Shown: one piece after another, positions 1-8,358 of the stretch
How the letters are laid out: each line of letters starts with the position of its first letter
How positions within the stretch are numbered: position 1 is the stretch's first letter
Assembly: GCA_038259365.1 (NCBI GenBank)
Contig: JBBSOW010000017.1
Coordinates: 1-47,035 of the forward strand
DNA from: JBBSOW01 sp038259365
GTDB lineage: Bacteria > Actinomycetota > Actinomycetes > Propionibacteriales > Propionibacteriaceae
Length of the DNA: 47,035 bases
Reading direction: 5' to 3'
The notes under the pieces: generated by a model
What the model saw: the letters and a program-made list of their open reading frames with translations, nothing else
Databases searched by the model: none
Told to the model about the DNA's origin: nothing
Made by a program: the position numbers and the translations under genes

Positions 1-1464
1 TGTGTCCGTCCGTTGGTGCGGCGGGTGCTGGATCGGGATAACGGCGCAGATCAGCAGGTCGCGATCCCGTGCGGGTCAACGCGGGAAACGGTGTGTAGGC
101 CGTGCGCGGCTAAAGCGCGGGTGCTCAGGATGCAGCAGTGCGCCGAGGGGTGGCACCGCAACCGGGAACCCGAACCGAGAGAACCGAGCAACGGCCAGGA
201 GCAGGTCATGGATGACAGCGCAGACGAGATCGACGGGGCCGAGGACGCGGGCGCAGATCGTCGGGTCAGATCCACCCGTAGACGCGATGACGCAGCAGGG
301 CTACCTAAGCGACCTGTGGAGGATCGGACGGTGGGGCAGGTGTTCACCGCACCGGACGGCAAGGAATACCGGCCTTCGATGTTCCTCACGTTGACGCTCG
401 GCTCTTACGGTGCGGTACGTGACGGTGTGCCGGTCGATCCGTCCCGGTATGACTACCGGAGGGCTGCGCTCGATGCGATCCACTTTCCCAAGCTGGTGGA
501 TCGGTTCTGGCAGAACCTTCGCCGCTGTGCGGGGTTCAAAGTCCAGTACTTTGCCGCCATTGAACCCCAAGCCCGGCTAGCTCCCCATCTTCATGCGGCG
601 ATCCGGGGTACGGTCCCTCGTGAGACGTTGCGGCGGGTGACTGGGGCGACCTATGTCCAGGTGTGGTGGCCTTCCTTCGACGTGCCGGTCTATGTGAATC
701 GGCTGCCGGTGTGGGACGGCGAGAGTGACTATCTGGACCCTGACACCGGGCAGGTGCTGCCGACGTGGGAGCAAGCGCTCGACGCGACGTTGGCCGATGA
801 TCAGGCCGCACCGGTGCATGTGCTGCGGTTCGGTCGACAGTCCGATATGCGGGGCATCGTGGCTCCGTCGGCTGAGGCTGATCGAGCGATCCGCTATCTG
901 ACGAAGTACCTCACCAAGTCGATCTCCGATCCGCTCGAGCCCGTCGATCCCGACTTAGCCGGCATCGAGCAGCCGGCCGATTCACCCCGGGAAGCGCATA
1001 TTGCGCGGATGGTCGCCGAGCTCCGGTTTCTGCCGTGTTCGCCCCGGTGCTCGAACTGGCTTCGCTACGGCGTCCAACCCGAAAACCGGCGACCGGGGAT
1101 GATTCCGGGTGGGTGCCGGTTGAAAGCCCACGACCGCGAACATCTCGGCCTGGGTGGGCGCCGGGTGCTGGTGTCTCGGCAATGGTCCGGCAAAACCCTC
1201 CAAGCCCACAAAGCCGACCGCGCCACCGTCGTACGCGAAGCGCTCCTAACCGCAGGCGTCGTCGCCCCGGAGGTCGAACGGATGGCCGCTGACGTTCTCT
1301 CAGCTGACGGGCTGCCTCGGTTCGTATGGTGCGACGAGAAACTTGATTCGGCAACCTACGTCCAGGTGATCTTGGAATCCATCGCAGAACGTCACCGCTG
1401 GCAGGCCCAATACGACCAAGCCAAAGCCGAAACGCTTTCAGCAACAGGTGGGGAGCCGCCCTAA
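1..1464 (+). CDS. Replication initiator protein, RepSA family (5' partial)
   Basis: Likely initiates replication of the excised integrative element. The frame is open from base 1 with no stop, and a family-typical N-terminal stretch ending in CGSTRETVCRPCAAKAR, a Cys-rich zinc-finger-like segment, already appears at the left edge. The gene therefore starts outside the window; the TTG at 13 is not the true start. The central part has MFLTLTLGSYGAV and an HLHAAIRGTVPR segment (an H-x-H of the kind seen in rolling-circle initiators), then a C-terminal region with YLTKYLTKS. About 488 residues are visible. It lies upstream of xis and int, as in pSAM2-type elements. Family assignment rests on the conserved segments and gene order; catalytic tyrosines were not assigned. 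Confidence 0.82.
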   Translation, partial: CVRPLVRRVLDRDNGADQQVAIPCGSTRETVCRPCAAKARVLRMQQCAEGWHRNREPEPREPSNGQEQVMDDSADEIDGAEDAGADRRVRSTRRRDDAAGLPKRPVEDRTVGQVFTAPDGKEYRPSMFLTLTLGSYGAVRDGVPVDPSRYDYRRAALDAIHFPKLVDRFWQNLRRCAGFKVQYFAAIEPQARLAPHLHAAIRGTVPRETLRRVTGATYVQVWWPSFDVPVYVNRLPVWDGESDYLDPDTGQVLPTWEQALDATLADDQAAPVHVLRFGRQSDMRGIVAPSAEADRAIRYLTKYLTKSISDPLEPVDPDLAGIEQPADSPREAHIARMVAELRFLPCSPRCSNWLRYGVQPENRRPGMIPGGCRLKAHDREHLGLGGRRVLVSRQWSGKTLQAHKADRATVVREALLTAGVVAPEVERMAADVLSADGLPRFVWCDEKLDSATYVQVILESIAERHRWQAQYDQAKAETLSATGGEPP

Positions 1465-1673
1465 ACCTGGGGTCGGCACAAGGTTTGGCCTCGCCGGGAT
1501 AACCGCCGATTTCTGGGGTTCGGGTCGTCTGTCCAGGGTGGAGCGCAGCGAGATCACGTAGTGACACGAAGTGCCCTTGACTGGCGGGGCGAAGTCCAGT
1601 CCCTCCCATGATCACGGCGAGGTCGAACCACTCACACACAGCAAGATCAACTAGCCGAAAGTTGGGCGGCACC

Positions 1674-1898
1674 ATGAAAAAGCCAAGCAAAGACGCTCAG
1701 GAAAACCAGGATGATCGCGAGAAGTTGTTGACCGTCGCTGAGGTGTCGGATCTGCTCGGGGTGCCGATCACCACGATCTACGCCTGGCGGTATCACGGCG
1801 AGGGTCCGCAGGGTTACAAGATCGGGCGCCACGTCCGCTATCGGTGGTCCTCGGTCGAAGCGTGGCTCGACGCTCACGCCGATCAGTGGGCCGCGTAG
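1674..1898 (+). CDS. xis: Excisionase / AlpA-like helix-turn-helix protein
   Basis: Small DNA-binding protein of 74 residues with a MerR/excisionase-type winged helix: LLTVAEVSDLLGVP forms the helix-turn-helix and YKIGRHVRYRWSSVEAWL the wing and second helix. In this family the protein binds near the attachment site and directs the integrase toward excision. The ATG at 1674 is chosen because the residues before it (from 1608) look non-conserved and the family usually begins shortly before the HTH. It ends 13 bases before the integrase start, so the two are probably co-transcribed. About 210 bases without a gene separate it from the replication gene. Confidence 0.8.
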   Translation: MKKPSKDAQENQDDREKLLTVAEVSDLLGVPITTIYAWRYHGEGPQGYKIGRHVRYRWSSVEAWLDAHADQWAA

Positions 1899-1911
1899 GT
1901 CGGTCTGGATC

Positions 1912-3039
1912 GTGTCGAGTGTGAGCCGGGATGGTCGGGACGGGCGGTGGTTGGCGCGCTGGCGTGATCCCACTGGCAAGCAGGGCAAGAAGTCGTTTCG
2001 CCGCAAGCTCGATGCTCAACGGTGGCTCGACCAACTGAACGCGGACCGGCACCGGGGCCAATACATCGACCCCGCAGCGGGAAAGGTTCTCGTGGGATCG
2101 TTGGCGGCTACCTGGTCGGCAGGGTTGAGCCACCTGAAACCCTCGACCGCTGTGCGCTATCGCGGGATCGTGCGATTCCATATCGTCCCGACGTGGGGCC
2201 GTTGGCAACTGGCCGCTATTGGACATTCCGACGTAGCGGCTTGGGTCTCTTCGTTGTCTGAGGGCGGGCTGAAACCGGGCAGCGTCCGCCAGGTCCACCG
2301 GGTCCTGTCGCTGATCCTTGACGTGGCGGTGCTCGATGGGCGGATTGGACGCAACCCGGCCAAGCGGGTGAAGCTCCCCCGCCAGGTCCGGGATGAGCCG
2401 CGGTTTCTGACTCCTGCCGAGCTATCGCGCCTGGTCGAGGCGTGCAGTGACGGGGGCGACCCGGTGGCGGTGTTGTGCCTGACCGGACTGCGGTTTGGGG
2501 AACTTGCTGCCCTTCGCGTGCGTCGGGTCGATCTCACGCGGCGGCGGCTCGATGTGGTGGAGACGTTGGGCGAGATCAACGGCAAGCTAGTGGCAGGCAC
2601 GCCAAAGACCCATCAGCGCCGCTCGGTCCCCTTCCCTCGGCTGCTCGTGCCAAGATTTGAGCGAGCGTGCGCGGGCAAGGGCCCTGATGAGTACGTGTTC
2701 ACCTCGCCGCAAGGTGAGGCGCTGCGGCTGCGGAATTGGCGGGCGCGGGTGTTCGAGCCAGCGTGCGCTAGGGCCGGGTTGCGGGATCTCAGCCCGCACG
2801 ATCTGCGCCACACGGCGGCGTCGTTGGCGATTGCTGCTGGTGGCAATGTGAAGGCAGTTCAGACGATGCTGGGCCACGCGTCGGCGGCGATGACGCTCGA
2901 TGTTTACGCGGGATTGTTCAACGACGATCTGGACGCTGTGGCGGACGCTTTGGATCGGCTTGTGCCACGAATGCGCCACCTGGGCACCAATTCGGGCAAT
3001 CCGGAAATTACGCCCGATGACCAAACAGGCTCTGGCTAG
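1912..3039 (+). CDS. int: Tyrosine site-specific integrase
   Basis: Phage-type tyrosine recombinase of 375 residues that would integrate and excise the element. The N-terminal part (about 1-60) is the arm-binding region with GRWLARWRDPTGKQ, the middle (about 65-150) is a SAM-like core-binding domain, and the C-terminal catalytic domain carries R194 (TGLRFGEL), H296 and R299 (SPHDLRH), H322 (LGHAS) and the nucleophile Y332 (LDVYAGL). The full RHRHY set is intact, so the enzyme looks active. The start is GTG at 1912, with another GTG at 1921 possible. Its 3' end is 14 bases from the tRNA-Met gene, the usual arrangement when the element integrates into a tRNA. Confidence 0.95.
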   Translation: MSSVSRDGRDGRWLARWRDPTGKQGKKSFRRKLDAQRWLDQLNADRHRGQYIDPAAGKVLVGSLAATWSAGLSHLKPSTAVRYRGIVRFHIVPTWGRWQLAAIGHSDVAAWVSSLSEGGLKPGSVRQVHRVLSLILDVAVLDGRIGRNPAKRVKLPRQVRDEPRFLTPAELSRLVEACSDGGDPVAVLCLTGLRFGELAALRVRRVDLTRRRLDVVETLGEINGKLVAGTPKTHQRRSVPFPRLLVPRFERACAGKGPDEYVFTSPQGEALRLRNWRARVFEPACARAGLRDLSPHDLRHTAASLAIAAGGNVKAVQTMLGHASAAMTLDVYAGLFNDDLDAVADALDRLVPRMRHLGTNSGNPEITPDDQTGSG

Positions 3040-3053
3040 GTGTTTCGTATGGG

Positions 3054-3100
3054 TGGGGCGAGCGGGGCTCGAACCCGCGACCCAGGGATTATGAGTCCCC
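3054..3100. other. Probable attachment site (tRNA 3' half)
   Basis: Actinobacterial integrative elements usually share 40-50 bases with the 3' end of a tRNA gene, running from the anticodon stem through the T-arm. The integrase gene ends next to this tRNA, so this stretch is the likely att core. The second copy would lie left of the window. The exact extent is inferred. Confidence 0.45.
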
Positions 3101-3127
3101 TGCTCTGACCGGCTGAGCTATCGCCCC
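3054..3127 (-). tRNA. tRNA-Met (anticodon CAT)
   Basis: Complete 74-nt cloverleaf on the minus strand. The acceptor stem GGGGCGA pairs with TCGCCCC, the anticodon stem GGGGA pairs with TCCCT around loop CTCATAA, and the T-arm is GCGGG-TTCGAGC-CCCGC. The discriminator is A and CCA is not encoded. CAT could also be the lysidine-modified isoleucine tRNA; identity elements were not resolved by eye. Its 3' end faces the integrase and is the probable attachment site of the element to the left. Confidence 0.93.
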
Positions 3128-3234
3128 CAGCCGGTAGCGAGTGTAGCGCTCCGCCGCACCCCTTCGCACCCGGTGAAATGGAGTTGACCGAGGCGACACA
3201 GCACGGTCATCGTCGCTATCGCTGAGTTTCTGGG

Positions 3235-4083
3235 CTAGCTCATGGCCTCGATCCGCTCACACATCTCATTGATCCAGTCGGCCACCCCTGCGGGACCGTC
3301 CACGGCAACGTCGGCGAGCTCGGCCAACGCCTCCTGTTCGGCGGAGGCGGAGTGGACCAGCAGCGCCCCCACGCCTTCGGAGCGCAGTTCGATGCCGGCG
3401 CGAAACGCCGGTAGGTCACCGAGGTCGTCGCCGATGTAGACCACGTAACGGGCCCCGGTCTGGGCCACCAGCTCGCGCAGGGTCGTGCCCTTGTCGATGC
3501 CCCCCTGGCGGACTTCCAACACCATCCGGCCCGGTTCCAGGTGCAGCCCATGCCGCTGCGCGAGCTCGGCCACGGGACCGCGCAGCCTGGCGAAGGCGCC
3601 CTGCGGGTCGGGCATCCGGCGGGTGTGGATACCGATGGCGCGCTGCTTGTGTTCCAGGCCGACGTCGCTCAGTCCCTGCTCGCTCAGCAGCTCGTCGAGG
3701 TCGTGGGCGAAGGCGTCGACCTCCTGCGGCGCCGGCGGGATGTCGAACTCCCCCGTGGCGGCCTCCCACGTCTCCACCCCGTACTGGCCCCGCACGATCA
3801 ACCGGTCCAGGTTCGACGCGTCGGCGAAACCCCCGAGCGTCACCGCCGCCCGGGCCGGTCGTCCCGTGACGACGGCGATATGACCCGCCCAGGTACCCAG
3901 GCGCTCTAGGGCACGCAGGGACTCCGGCGCGATCACCGCAGCGTCCGGGTCGTCGACGATGGGCGAGAGGACGCCGTCGAAGTCGAGGGCGAACAGCGCT
4001 TGACTCGGGGCTTCGACGATCTGCTCGTAGGTCCGGGCCGCCTCGCTCGACATCTCCATGGGGTCAGCCTGCCAGCTTGGCAT
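3235..4083 (-). CDS. otsB: Trehalose-6-phosphate phosphatase
   Basis: HAD-superfamily phosphatase of 282 residues that converts trehalose-6-phosphate to trehalose, the second step of the OtsA-OtsB pathway. HAD motif I is ALDFDGVLS (catalytic Asp34 and Asp36), motif II is VVTGR, the Lys of motif III lies in RQGGIDKGTTLREL, and motif IV is IGDDLGD. Its length fits the family. Possible starts are 4083 and 4059; the latter begins MEMSSEAARTYEQ, closer to family starts. It is divergent from otsA with an 84-bp gap that must hold both promoters. The substrate call rests on the GGIDKG motif and the otsA neighbour. Confidence 0.93.
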   Translation of the reverse strand: MPSWQADPMEMSSEAARTYEQIVEAPSQALFALDFDGVLSPIVDDPDAAVIAPESLRALERLGTWAGHIAVVTGRPARAAVTLGGFADASNLDRLIVRGQYGVETWEAATGEFDIPPAPQEVDAFAHDLDELLSEQGLSDVGLEHKQRAIGIHTRRMPDPQGAFARLRGPVAELAQRHGLHLEPGRMVLEVRQGGIDKGTTLRELVAQTGARYVVYIGDDLGDLPAFRAGIELRSEGVGALLVHSASAEQEALAELADVAVDGPAGVADWINEMCERIEAMS

Positions 4084-4167
4084 CCGCTGGCCGCCTGGGC
4101 CCGCCCAGCTCCGGCCAGGTTCGGCTTCGGTCTAGGGTGAGGGTCGACCCCAAAACGAACGGACAAG

Positions 4168-5577
4168 ATGATGGCCGCCGCACGAGACACTCCCCGCGCC
4201 CCCTTTGTCGTGGTCGCTAACCGGCTGCCCGTGGACCGGGTCACGCTGCCCGACGGCGAGGTGGCCTGGCGCACCTCCCCGGGGGGTCTGGTGAGCGCGC
4301 TGGAACCGGTCATGCGGGAGAACGACGGCGCGTGGATCGGCTGGCACGGCGCCCCCGACGAGGTCCTGGAGCCCTTCGAAGAGGGCGGTTTGAGCCTGGT
4401 GCCGGTCTCCCTAACGAGTCAGGAAGTCGAGGAGTACTACGAGGGGTTCTCCAACGGCACCCTCTGGCCGCTCTATCATGACGCGATTGCCCCGCCGGCC
4501 TATCACCGCGAATGGTGGGACGCCTTCGTCGTGGTCAACCAGCGCTTCGCCGACGCCGCCGCGGAGGTCGCCGAAGAGAACGGCACCGTGTGGGTCCAGG
4601 ACTACCAGCTGCACCTCGTGCCCCAGATGTTGCGTGAGCTGCGCCCCGACCTGCGGATCGGCTTCTTCCTGCACATCCCCTTTCCGCCGGTGGAACTGTT
4701 TTCCCGCCTGCCGTGGCGTCGTCAACTCATCGAAGGGCTACTGGGCGCCGATCTCGTCGGCTTTCAGCTCCCGGGTGGAGCCAACAACTTCATCCGGGTT
4801 GTGCGTCAGCGGCTACGCCTGGAGATCAAGAAGGAGACCATTTACTCTTCCGACGGTCACGCCACGCTGGCTCGGGCCTACCCGATCTCGATCGATTCGG
4901 CGGGGTTCGAGGAGTTGGCGGAAAAGCCCGAGGTGGTGGCGCGCGCCAAGCAGATCCGCGAGGAGCTGGGCAACCCACAGCAGATCTTCCTCGGGGTGGA
5001 TCGGCTCGATTACACCAAGGGGATCTTTCAGCGCCTCAAGGCCTTCGGAGAGCTCGTTCACGAGGGCAAGATCGACCCCGAGCAGGCCGTGTTCTTGCAG
5101 GTCGCCACTCCGTCGAGGGAACGGGTGGACGAGTACATGCGGTTGCGCGACGACATCGATCGACTCGTGGGCCGCATCAACGGCGATCTGGGCACTATCG
5201 GTCGGGCGCCGATCACCTACCTGCACTCGTCGTACCCGCGCGAAGAGATGGCGGCCATGTACGTGGCCGCCGACGTCATGGTCGTCACTCCGCTGCGCGA
5301 CGGCATGAACCTCGTCGCCAAGGAGTACGTCGCGTGCCGCACCCGAAACGACGGGGCCTTGGTGCTCAGCGAGTTCGCCGGCGCGGCCCTGGAACTCAAG
5401 CAGGCGTATAAGATCAACCCCTATGACGTCAACGACATGAAGTCCACGATGGAGCTGGCCCTGCACGACACCGCCGACCGCAAGAGCAAGCGGATGCGCG
5501 CGATGCGCAAGCAGGTGTTCGAGCACGACATCGACTACTGGGCGGAGAAGTTCCTCGACGACCTGCGCGAGACCTGA
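4168..5577 (+). CDS. otsA: Alpha,alpha-trehalose-phosphate synthase (GT20)
   Basis: Retaining glycosyltransferase of family GT20 that makes trehalose-6-phosphate from a nucleotide-glucose and glucose-6-phosphate. It has 469 residues, full length for a bacterial OtsA. Visible family motifs are VVANRLPVDR and PGGLVSALEP at the N-terminus (glucose-6-phosphate side), WVQDYQLHLVPQMLR, HIPFPPVELFSRLPWR, GVDRLDYTKGI and TPLRDGMNLVAKEY in the nucleotide-sugar half. Two adjacent ATG codons (4168, 4171) are possible starts, with GGACAAG as a weak ribosome site. Trehalose in actinobacteria serves as osmo- and stress protectant and in cell-envelope glycolipids; which applies here cannot be seen. Confidence 0.96.
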   Translation: MMAAARDTPRAPFVVVANRLPVDRVTLPDGEVAWRTSPGGLVSALEPVMRENDGAWIGWHGAPDEVLEPFEEGGLSLVPVSLTSQEVEEYYEGFSNGTLWPLYHDAIAPPAYHREWWDAFVVVNQRFADAAAEVAEENGTVWVQDYQLHLVPQMLRELRPDLRIGFFLHIPFPPVELFSRLPWRRQLIEGLLGADLVGFQLPGGANNFIRVVRQRLRLEIKKETIYSSDGHATLARAYPISIDSAGFEELAEKPEVVARAKQIREELGNPQQIFLGVDRLDYTKGIFQRLKAFGELVHEGKIDPEQAVFLQVATPSRERVDEYMRLRDDIDRLVGRINGDLGTIGRAPITYLHSSYPREEMAAMYVAADVMVVTPLRDGMNLVAKEYVACRTRNDGALVLSEFAGAALELKQAYKINPYDVNDMKSTMELALHDTADRKSKRMRAMRKQVFEHDIDYWAEKFLDDLRET

Positions 5578-5627
5578 GCGCTTCGGCCCTAAGCTGGCCT
5601 GATCACGATCGGAGCCTCACACTCGCC

Positions 5628-6161
5628 ATGCCCTTGCCACTGTTTGCGAACCTCAAACCTCTCCCCAAACCCTGGAGGGTCTCGCTGACCCTAGAGTTGG
5701 GCGACAAACCGCACGTGTTGGCGTGGTCTGCGACCCTGCAGGGCATGCTCGTCGGGACGGCGTCGGCGCTGGCCGTCGCGAAGGGGACGCCGGACTCTCC
5801 TCGGTGGCAGCTGATCGGCTGGCACGAGATCGAATCGGGGGGGTGGAACAACGACGACCGTCAACTCGTATGGGTTCTCAATGGCGGTGGCCGCGGGCAC
5901 GCCAGCCTGCCGAACCCGGGCCGCTTTCCCGAGCTGTTCAAGGAACGGGTTTCGGCCAGCATCGTGTTGCGCCAGCACATCGAGATCGACCAGACCCGCA
6001 ACGGGGTCACGATTTCGGCCCGCCGCCGCCTTGACGGGAGCGAGCCCGAACTGCTCTGGCAGTGCACCCCCGGCAAGGGCACCCAGATGTCGGATCCCGC
6101 CGTCATCCTGGCGACCGCGAGGGCCATCGACCACCTGCGCTCCCAATACGACTTTTCCTAG
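5628..6161 (+). CDS. Conserved actinobacterial protein of unknown function
   Basis: A 177-residue soluble protein with no recognised catalytic motif, signal or membrane segment. Visible segments include LGDKPHVLAWSATLQG, GWHEIESGGWN and a C-terminal AVILATARAIDHLRSQY. The alternating hydrophobic pattern of the first 100 residues suggests a beta-rich fold. It is preceded by otsA (50-bp gap) and followed 36 bp later by tRNA-Asn. Codon use matches neighbouring genes, so it is a real gene. No function is assigned. Confidence 0.8.
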   Translation: MPLPLFANLKPLPKPWRVSLTLELGDKPHVLAWSATLQGMLVGTASALAVAKGTPDSPRWQLIGWHEIESGGWNNDDRQLVWVLNGGGRGHASLPNPGRFPELFKERVSASIVLRQHIEIDQTRNGVTISARRRLDGSEPELLWQCTPGKGTQMSDPAVILATARAIDHLRSQYDFS

Positions 6162-6197
6162 GTTCGCTGGTATTGTCTTTATCCGCACAGCGTGCGA

Positions 6198-6270
6198 TCC
6201 CCTGTAGCTCAATTGGCAGAGCATTCGACTGTTAATCGAAGGGTTACTGGTTCGAGTCCAGTCGGGGGAG
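6198..6270 (+). tRNA. tRNA-Asn (anticodon GTT)
   Basis: Complete 73-nt cloverleaf: acceptor TCCCCTG / CGGGGGA, anticodon stem TTCGA / TCGAA with loop CTGTTAA, T-arm ACTGG-TTCGAGT-CCAGT, discriminator G, no encoded CCA. A strong intrinsic terminator follows directly. Confidence 0.97.
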
Positions 6271-6278
6271 CGTGACAT

Positions 6279-6314
6279 CCCCCGCCGACCACCCGGCGGG
6301 GGTTGTCCTTTTTA
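6279..6314 (+). terminator. Intrinsic terminator of tRNA-Asn
   Basis: Perfect 9-bp GC stem CCCCCGCCG / CGGCGGGGG with a 6-nt loop, followed by a T-rich tract (TTGTCCTTTTT). It begins 9 nt after the tRNA 3' end. It is a textbook rho-independent terminator, which is uncommon in this otherwise T-poor window. Confidence 0.93.
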
Positions 6315-6340
6315 GGGTCCTACTGCTTATCGGTCTACTG

Positions 6341-6772
6341 CTATGGACGAAACCCCGGCAACGCCTGGCGGACCAACAGCGGATCGGGGTTCGTCACCGG
6401 TTCGCCGTGCAGCACGACCGTCGGCACGGTCTCGTTTCCGCCGTTCACGCTCCGCACGAACGCGGCGGCGACCGCGTCGTGGCGAATATTGACCCAGTGC
6501 GCTCGCCTCCCCAGGCGGCCCAGGCTGAACCGCATCCGCAGGCAAAAGCTGCAGCTGGGCCGCCAATAGATGATGGGAGCGCCGTCCTCAGCGGCCGCCG
6601 CCCGTGCCCCCTCGTGGTTCGTGGCCGTCCCCATCGGAGGCTTGGTCACCCAGGCGACTCCCAGCCCGGCGATCAAGACGATGAGGCCGGTTACCCACTG
6701 ACCGTTGTTCGACAGGGCTATGGCGACGATCGAGGTGGCAATCACCACCAACGCGGTCTGATAGGGCTTCAC
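6341..6772 (-). CDS. Membrane-anchored glutaredoxin/mycoredoxin-like protein
   Basis: A 143-residue protein with two hydrophobic segments (about 5-20 and 25-43) followed by a small thioredoxin-fold domain. The redox motif is C74-S-F-C77 in IIYWRPSCSFCLRM, and the cis-proline motif is TVPTVVL, as in glutaredoxins and actinobacterial mycoredoxins. It probably performs thiol-disulfide exchange at the cytoplasmic face of the membrane, with mycothiol if this host makes it; that is inference. The gene is divergent from the decayed P450. The second motif residues are SF rather than the classical PY of glutaredoxins. Confidence 0.85.
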   Translation of the reverse strand: MKPYQTALVVIATSIVAIALSNNGQWVTGLIVLIAGLGVAWVTKPPMGTATNHEGARAAAAEDGAPIIYWRPSCSFCLRMRFSLGRLGRRAHWVNIRHDAVAAAFVRSVNGGNETVPTVVLHGEPVTNPDPLLVRQALPGFRP

Positions 6773-7001
6773 CGTCCGAGTCTACGCCGGGCCTGCCCCA
6801 CCAACTCGGGAAACCGACGGGCGCCTCATCGCTTCGAGGAATTCGCTACCCCCGTCACCATCCTCGAAGCGAGCCGAGTCCAGTTTTGCAGCGCCGACGG
6901 CGTTCCCCGACCAAGCGACGGGGGCCCGCTCCTGGTGTGAGCGGTTTATCGTCGGTCTTGCCAGCTCGATCGGTCCAGCGTCGTATACGGGAATTTGGGC
7001 C

Positions 7002-8023
7002 GTGCTGCGACACGACGATGCTCTCGAGGCGCTCGACGATCCCGTGACGTACCCGAACGCCGTCTCGCGGCATCTTTCGGTGCCCAACGGAATGGATCCG
7101 CCCGAGCATACGGCCTTTCGCAGCATCGTCGATCGATACTACACCCCCGAGCGGATGGATGCGTTCGAGCCGGCCTGCCGAGGGATCATCGCCGAACTCA
7201 TCGACGAACTCCCGCGGGGAAGCGAGGCCGAGTTCATGTCGGAGTTCGCCGAACCCTTCGCGAACCGCCTGCATTCCGCGTTCATGGGGTGGCCGGACCG
7301 GCTGCGCGGTCCCCTGCGGGAGTCGACCAAGAAGAATCACCGGGCCACGCTCGCGACGGACCGCTTGGCGATGTCGGCGGTGGCGAAGGAATTCGATTCC
7401 TACATTCGCGAACAGCTCGACGAGCGGCGCGCCGCAGGCCAAGACGCGCGGGACGACGTGACCACCGCCCTGCTGACCGAGACGACCGATGGTCGCGCCG
7501 TGACGGATGAGGAGATCGTCTCGATCGTGCGGAACTGGACCGTCGGTGAGCTCGGGACCATCGCGTCCGGCGTCGGGATCGTGGGCGGCTACCTGGCCGA
7601 GCACCCCGGGGTACAGTCGTTGTTGCGTGCCGACCCGAGCCTGGCGGAGCGGGCCAGCGATGAGATCCTACGTATTCATCCGCCGCTGATCGTGAATCGC
7701 CGGCGGACGAGCCGTCCGGTCACCCTTGGCGGCCGGGATATCCCGAGCGGGTGCTCGTGGTGTGGGCCTCGGCCAATCGCGACGAGGAAGCCTTCGGCGA
7801 TCCCGACTCGTTCCGTCTCGACCGCGACCCCGAACTCAACCTGCTGTACGGCAGGGGCATCCACTACTGCCCCGGGGCGCCGTTGGCGCGGCTCGAGCTT
7901 CGGGTGTTCATCGAGGAGCTCCTGGCCGCGTCGGCGGGGATCGAACCGGGCGTCGACTCCGCTCCGGTGAACGCGCACTACCCCGCCGGCGGATACGCCT
8001 CATTGCCCCTCGTGCTTCGCTGA
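7002..8023 (+). pseudogene. Decayed cytochrome P450 (no clear start, internal frameshift)
   Basis: The first frame (to about 7740) encodes P450 sequence: MDPPEHTAFRSIVDRYYTPE, the I-helix region TVGELGTIASGVGIVGGYLA and the K-helix ExxR (DEILRIHPPL). The heme-binding loop LLYGRGIHYCPGAPLARLEL with its axial cysteine is in another frame (7751-8023). The break lies at about 7738-7750, where RDIP should continue into ERVLVVWASANRD; a net loss of one base, or of seven, explains it. Recognisable P450 sequence continues upstream to about 6955 in the same frame but has no start codon there, and 7002 (GTG) would cut off the N-terminal helices. The I-helix lacks the usual acid/Thr oxygen-activation pair. 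Sequencing error is the alternative to decay. Confidence 0.78.
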
Positions 8024-8035
8024 CCGCGCGGTCAG
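8020..8035. terminator. Palindrome spanning both convergent stop codons
   Basis: CTGACCGCGCGGTCAG is a perfect 16-base palindrome. It contains the TGA of the P450 frame (8021-8023) and the TGA of the convergent minus-strand gene (8032-8034). It can fold as a 6-bp stem with a GCGC loop on either strand and may act as a small bidirectional transcription stop. There is no T-run. Confidence 0.35.
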
Positions 8036-8358
8036 ACCGCACCGGGCCCATCGGCCGAGGGATCGTCTCCGGGTTCGACGTCGCGACGGCCCACCATGAT
8101 CCGCCGGACCCCGATCAGCGCGATTCCGGCGCCGGCACCCGCGACCAGGAATCCCACGAACAGGAAGAACGAGATCGGGTCCATGCCGAACGTCCGCCAC
8201 GCCGTGTCGAGCGTCGCGCCGACGAGGAAGCCGAAGAGGGGTCCCAGGAACATCGCGAAGCACCCGAGGAGGACGGTCCAGGAACCTCGAGGGAGCGGCA
8301 CCAACCGGATTTGGCGCCCCTTGGCCTCGAGCTGCTCGGTTTCAGGAGGGATCATCAT
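8032..8358 (-). CDS. Small membrane protein of the norZ operon
   Basis: 108 residues with two clear transmembrane helices (about 28-48 and 64-84) joined by a short loop, and a charged C-terminal tail. No family is recognised. Its ATG overlaps the stop of the slipin gene by four bases, so translation is probably coupled and it belongs to the same operon as norZ. A role beside the slipin in the membrane is inference from position only. Confidence 0.7.
   Translation of the reverse strand: MMIPPETEQLEAKGRQIRLVPLPRGSWTVLLGCFAMFLGPLFGFLVGATLDTAWRTFGMDPISFFLFVGFLVAGAGAGIALIGVRRIMVGRRDVEPGDDPSADGPGAV

Larger units (their letters stand above)
1..3054. mobile_element. End of a pSAM2-like integrative element (rep-xis-int)
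   Basis: Three consecutive plus-strand genes, a RepSA-type replication initiator, an AlpA/MerR-type excisionase and a tyrosine integrase, end 14 bases before the 3' end of a tRNA-Met gene. This is the rep-xis-int-att order known for actinobacterial integrative and conjugative elements such as pSAM2 (established knowledge). The element runs out of the window on the left, so its transfer gene (TraSA/FtsK-like), its other end and the second attachment copy are not visible. That the boundary is exactly the tRNA 3' end is inference; a direct repeat of the tRNA tail further left would confirm it. Confidence 0.8.

Noticed and set aside
2900..3094. Frame ending in WVGRAGLEPATQGL
   Set aside because: It overlaps the integrase and reads through the tRNA-Met gene in antisense; this ending is a common artefact of translating tRNA T-arms.
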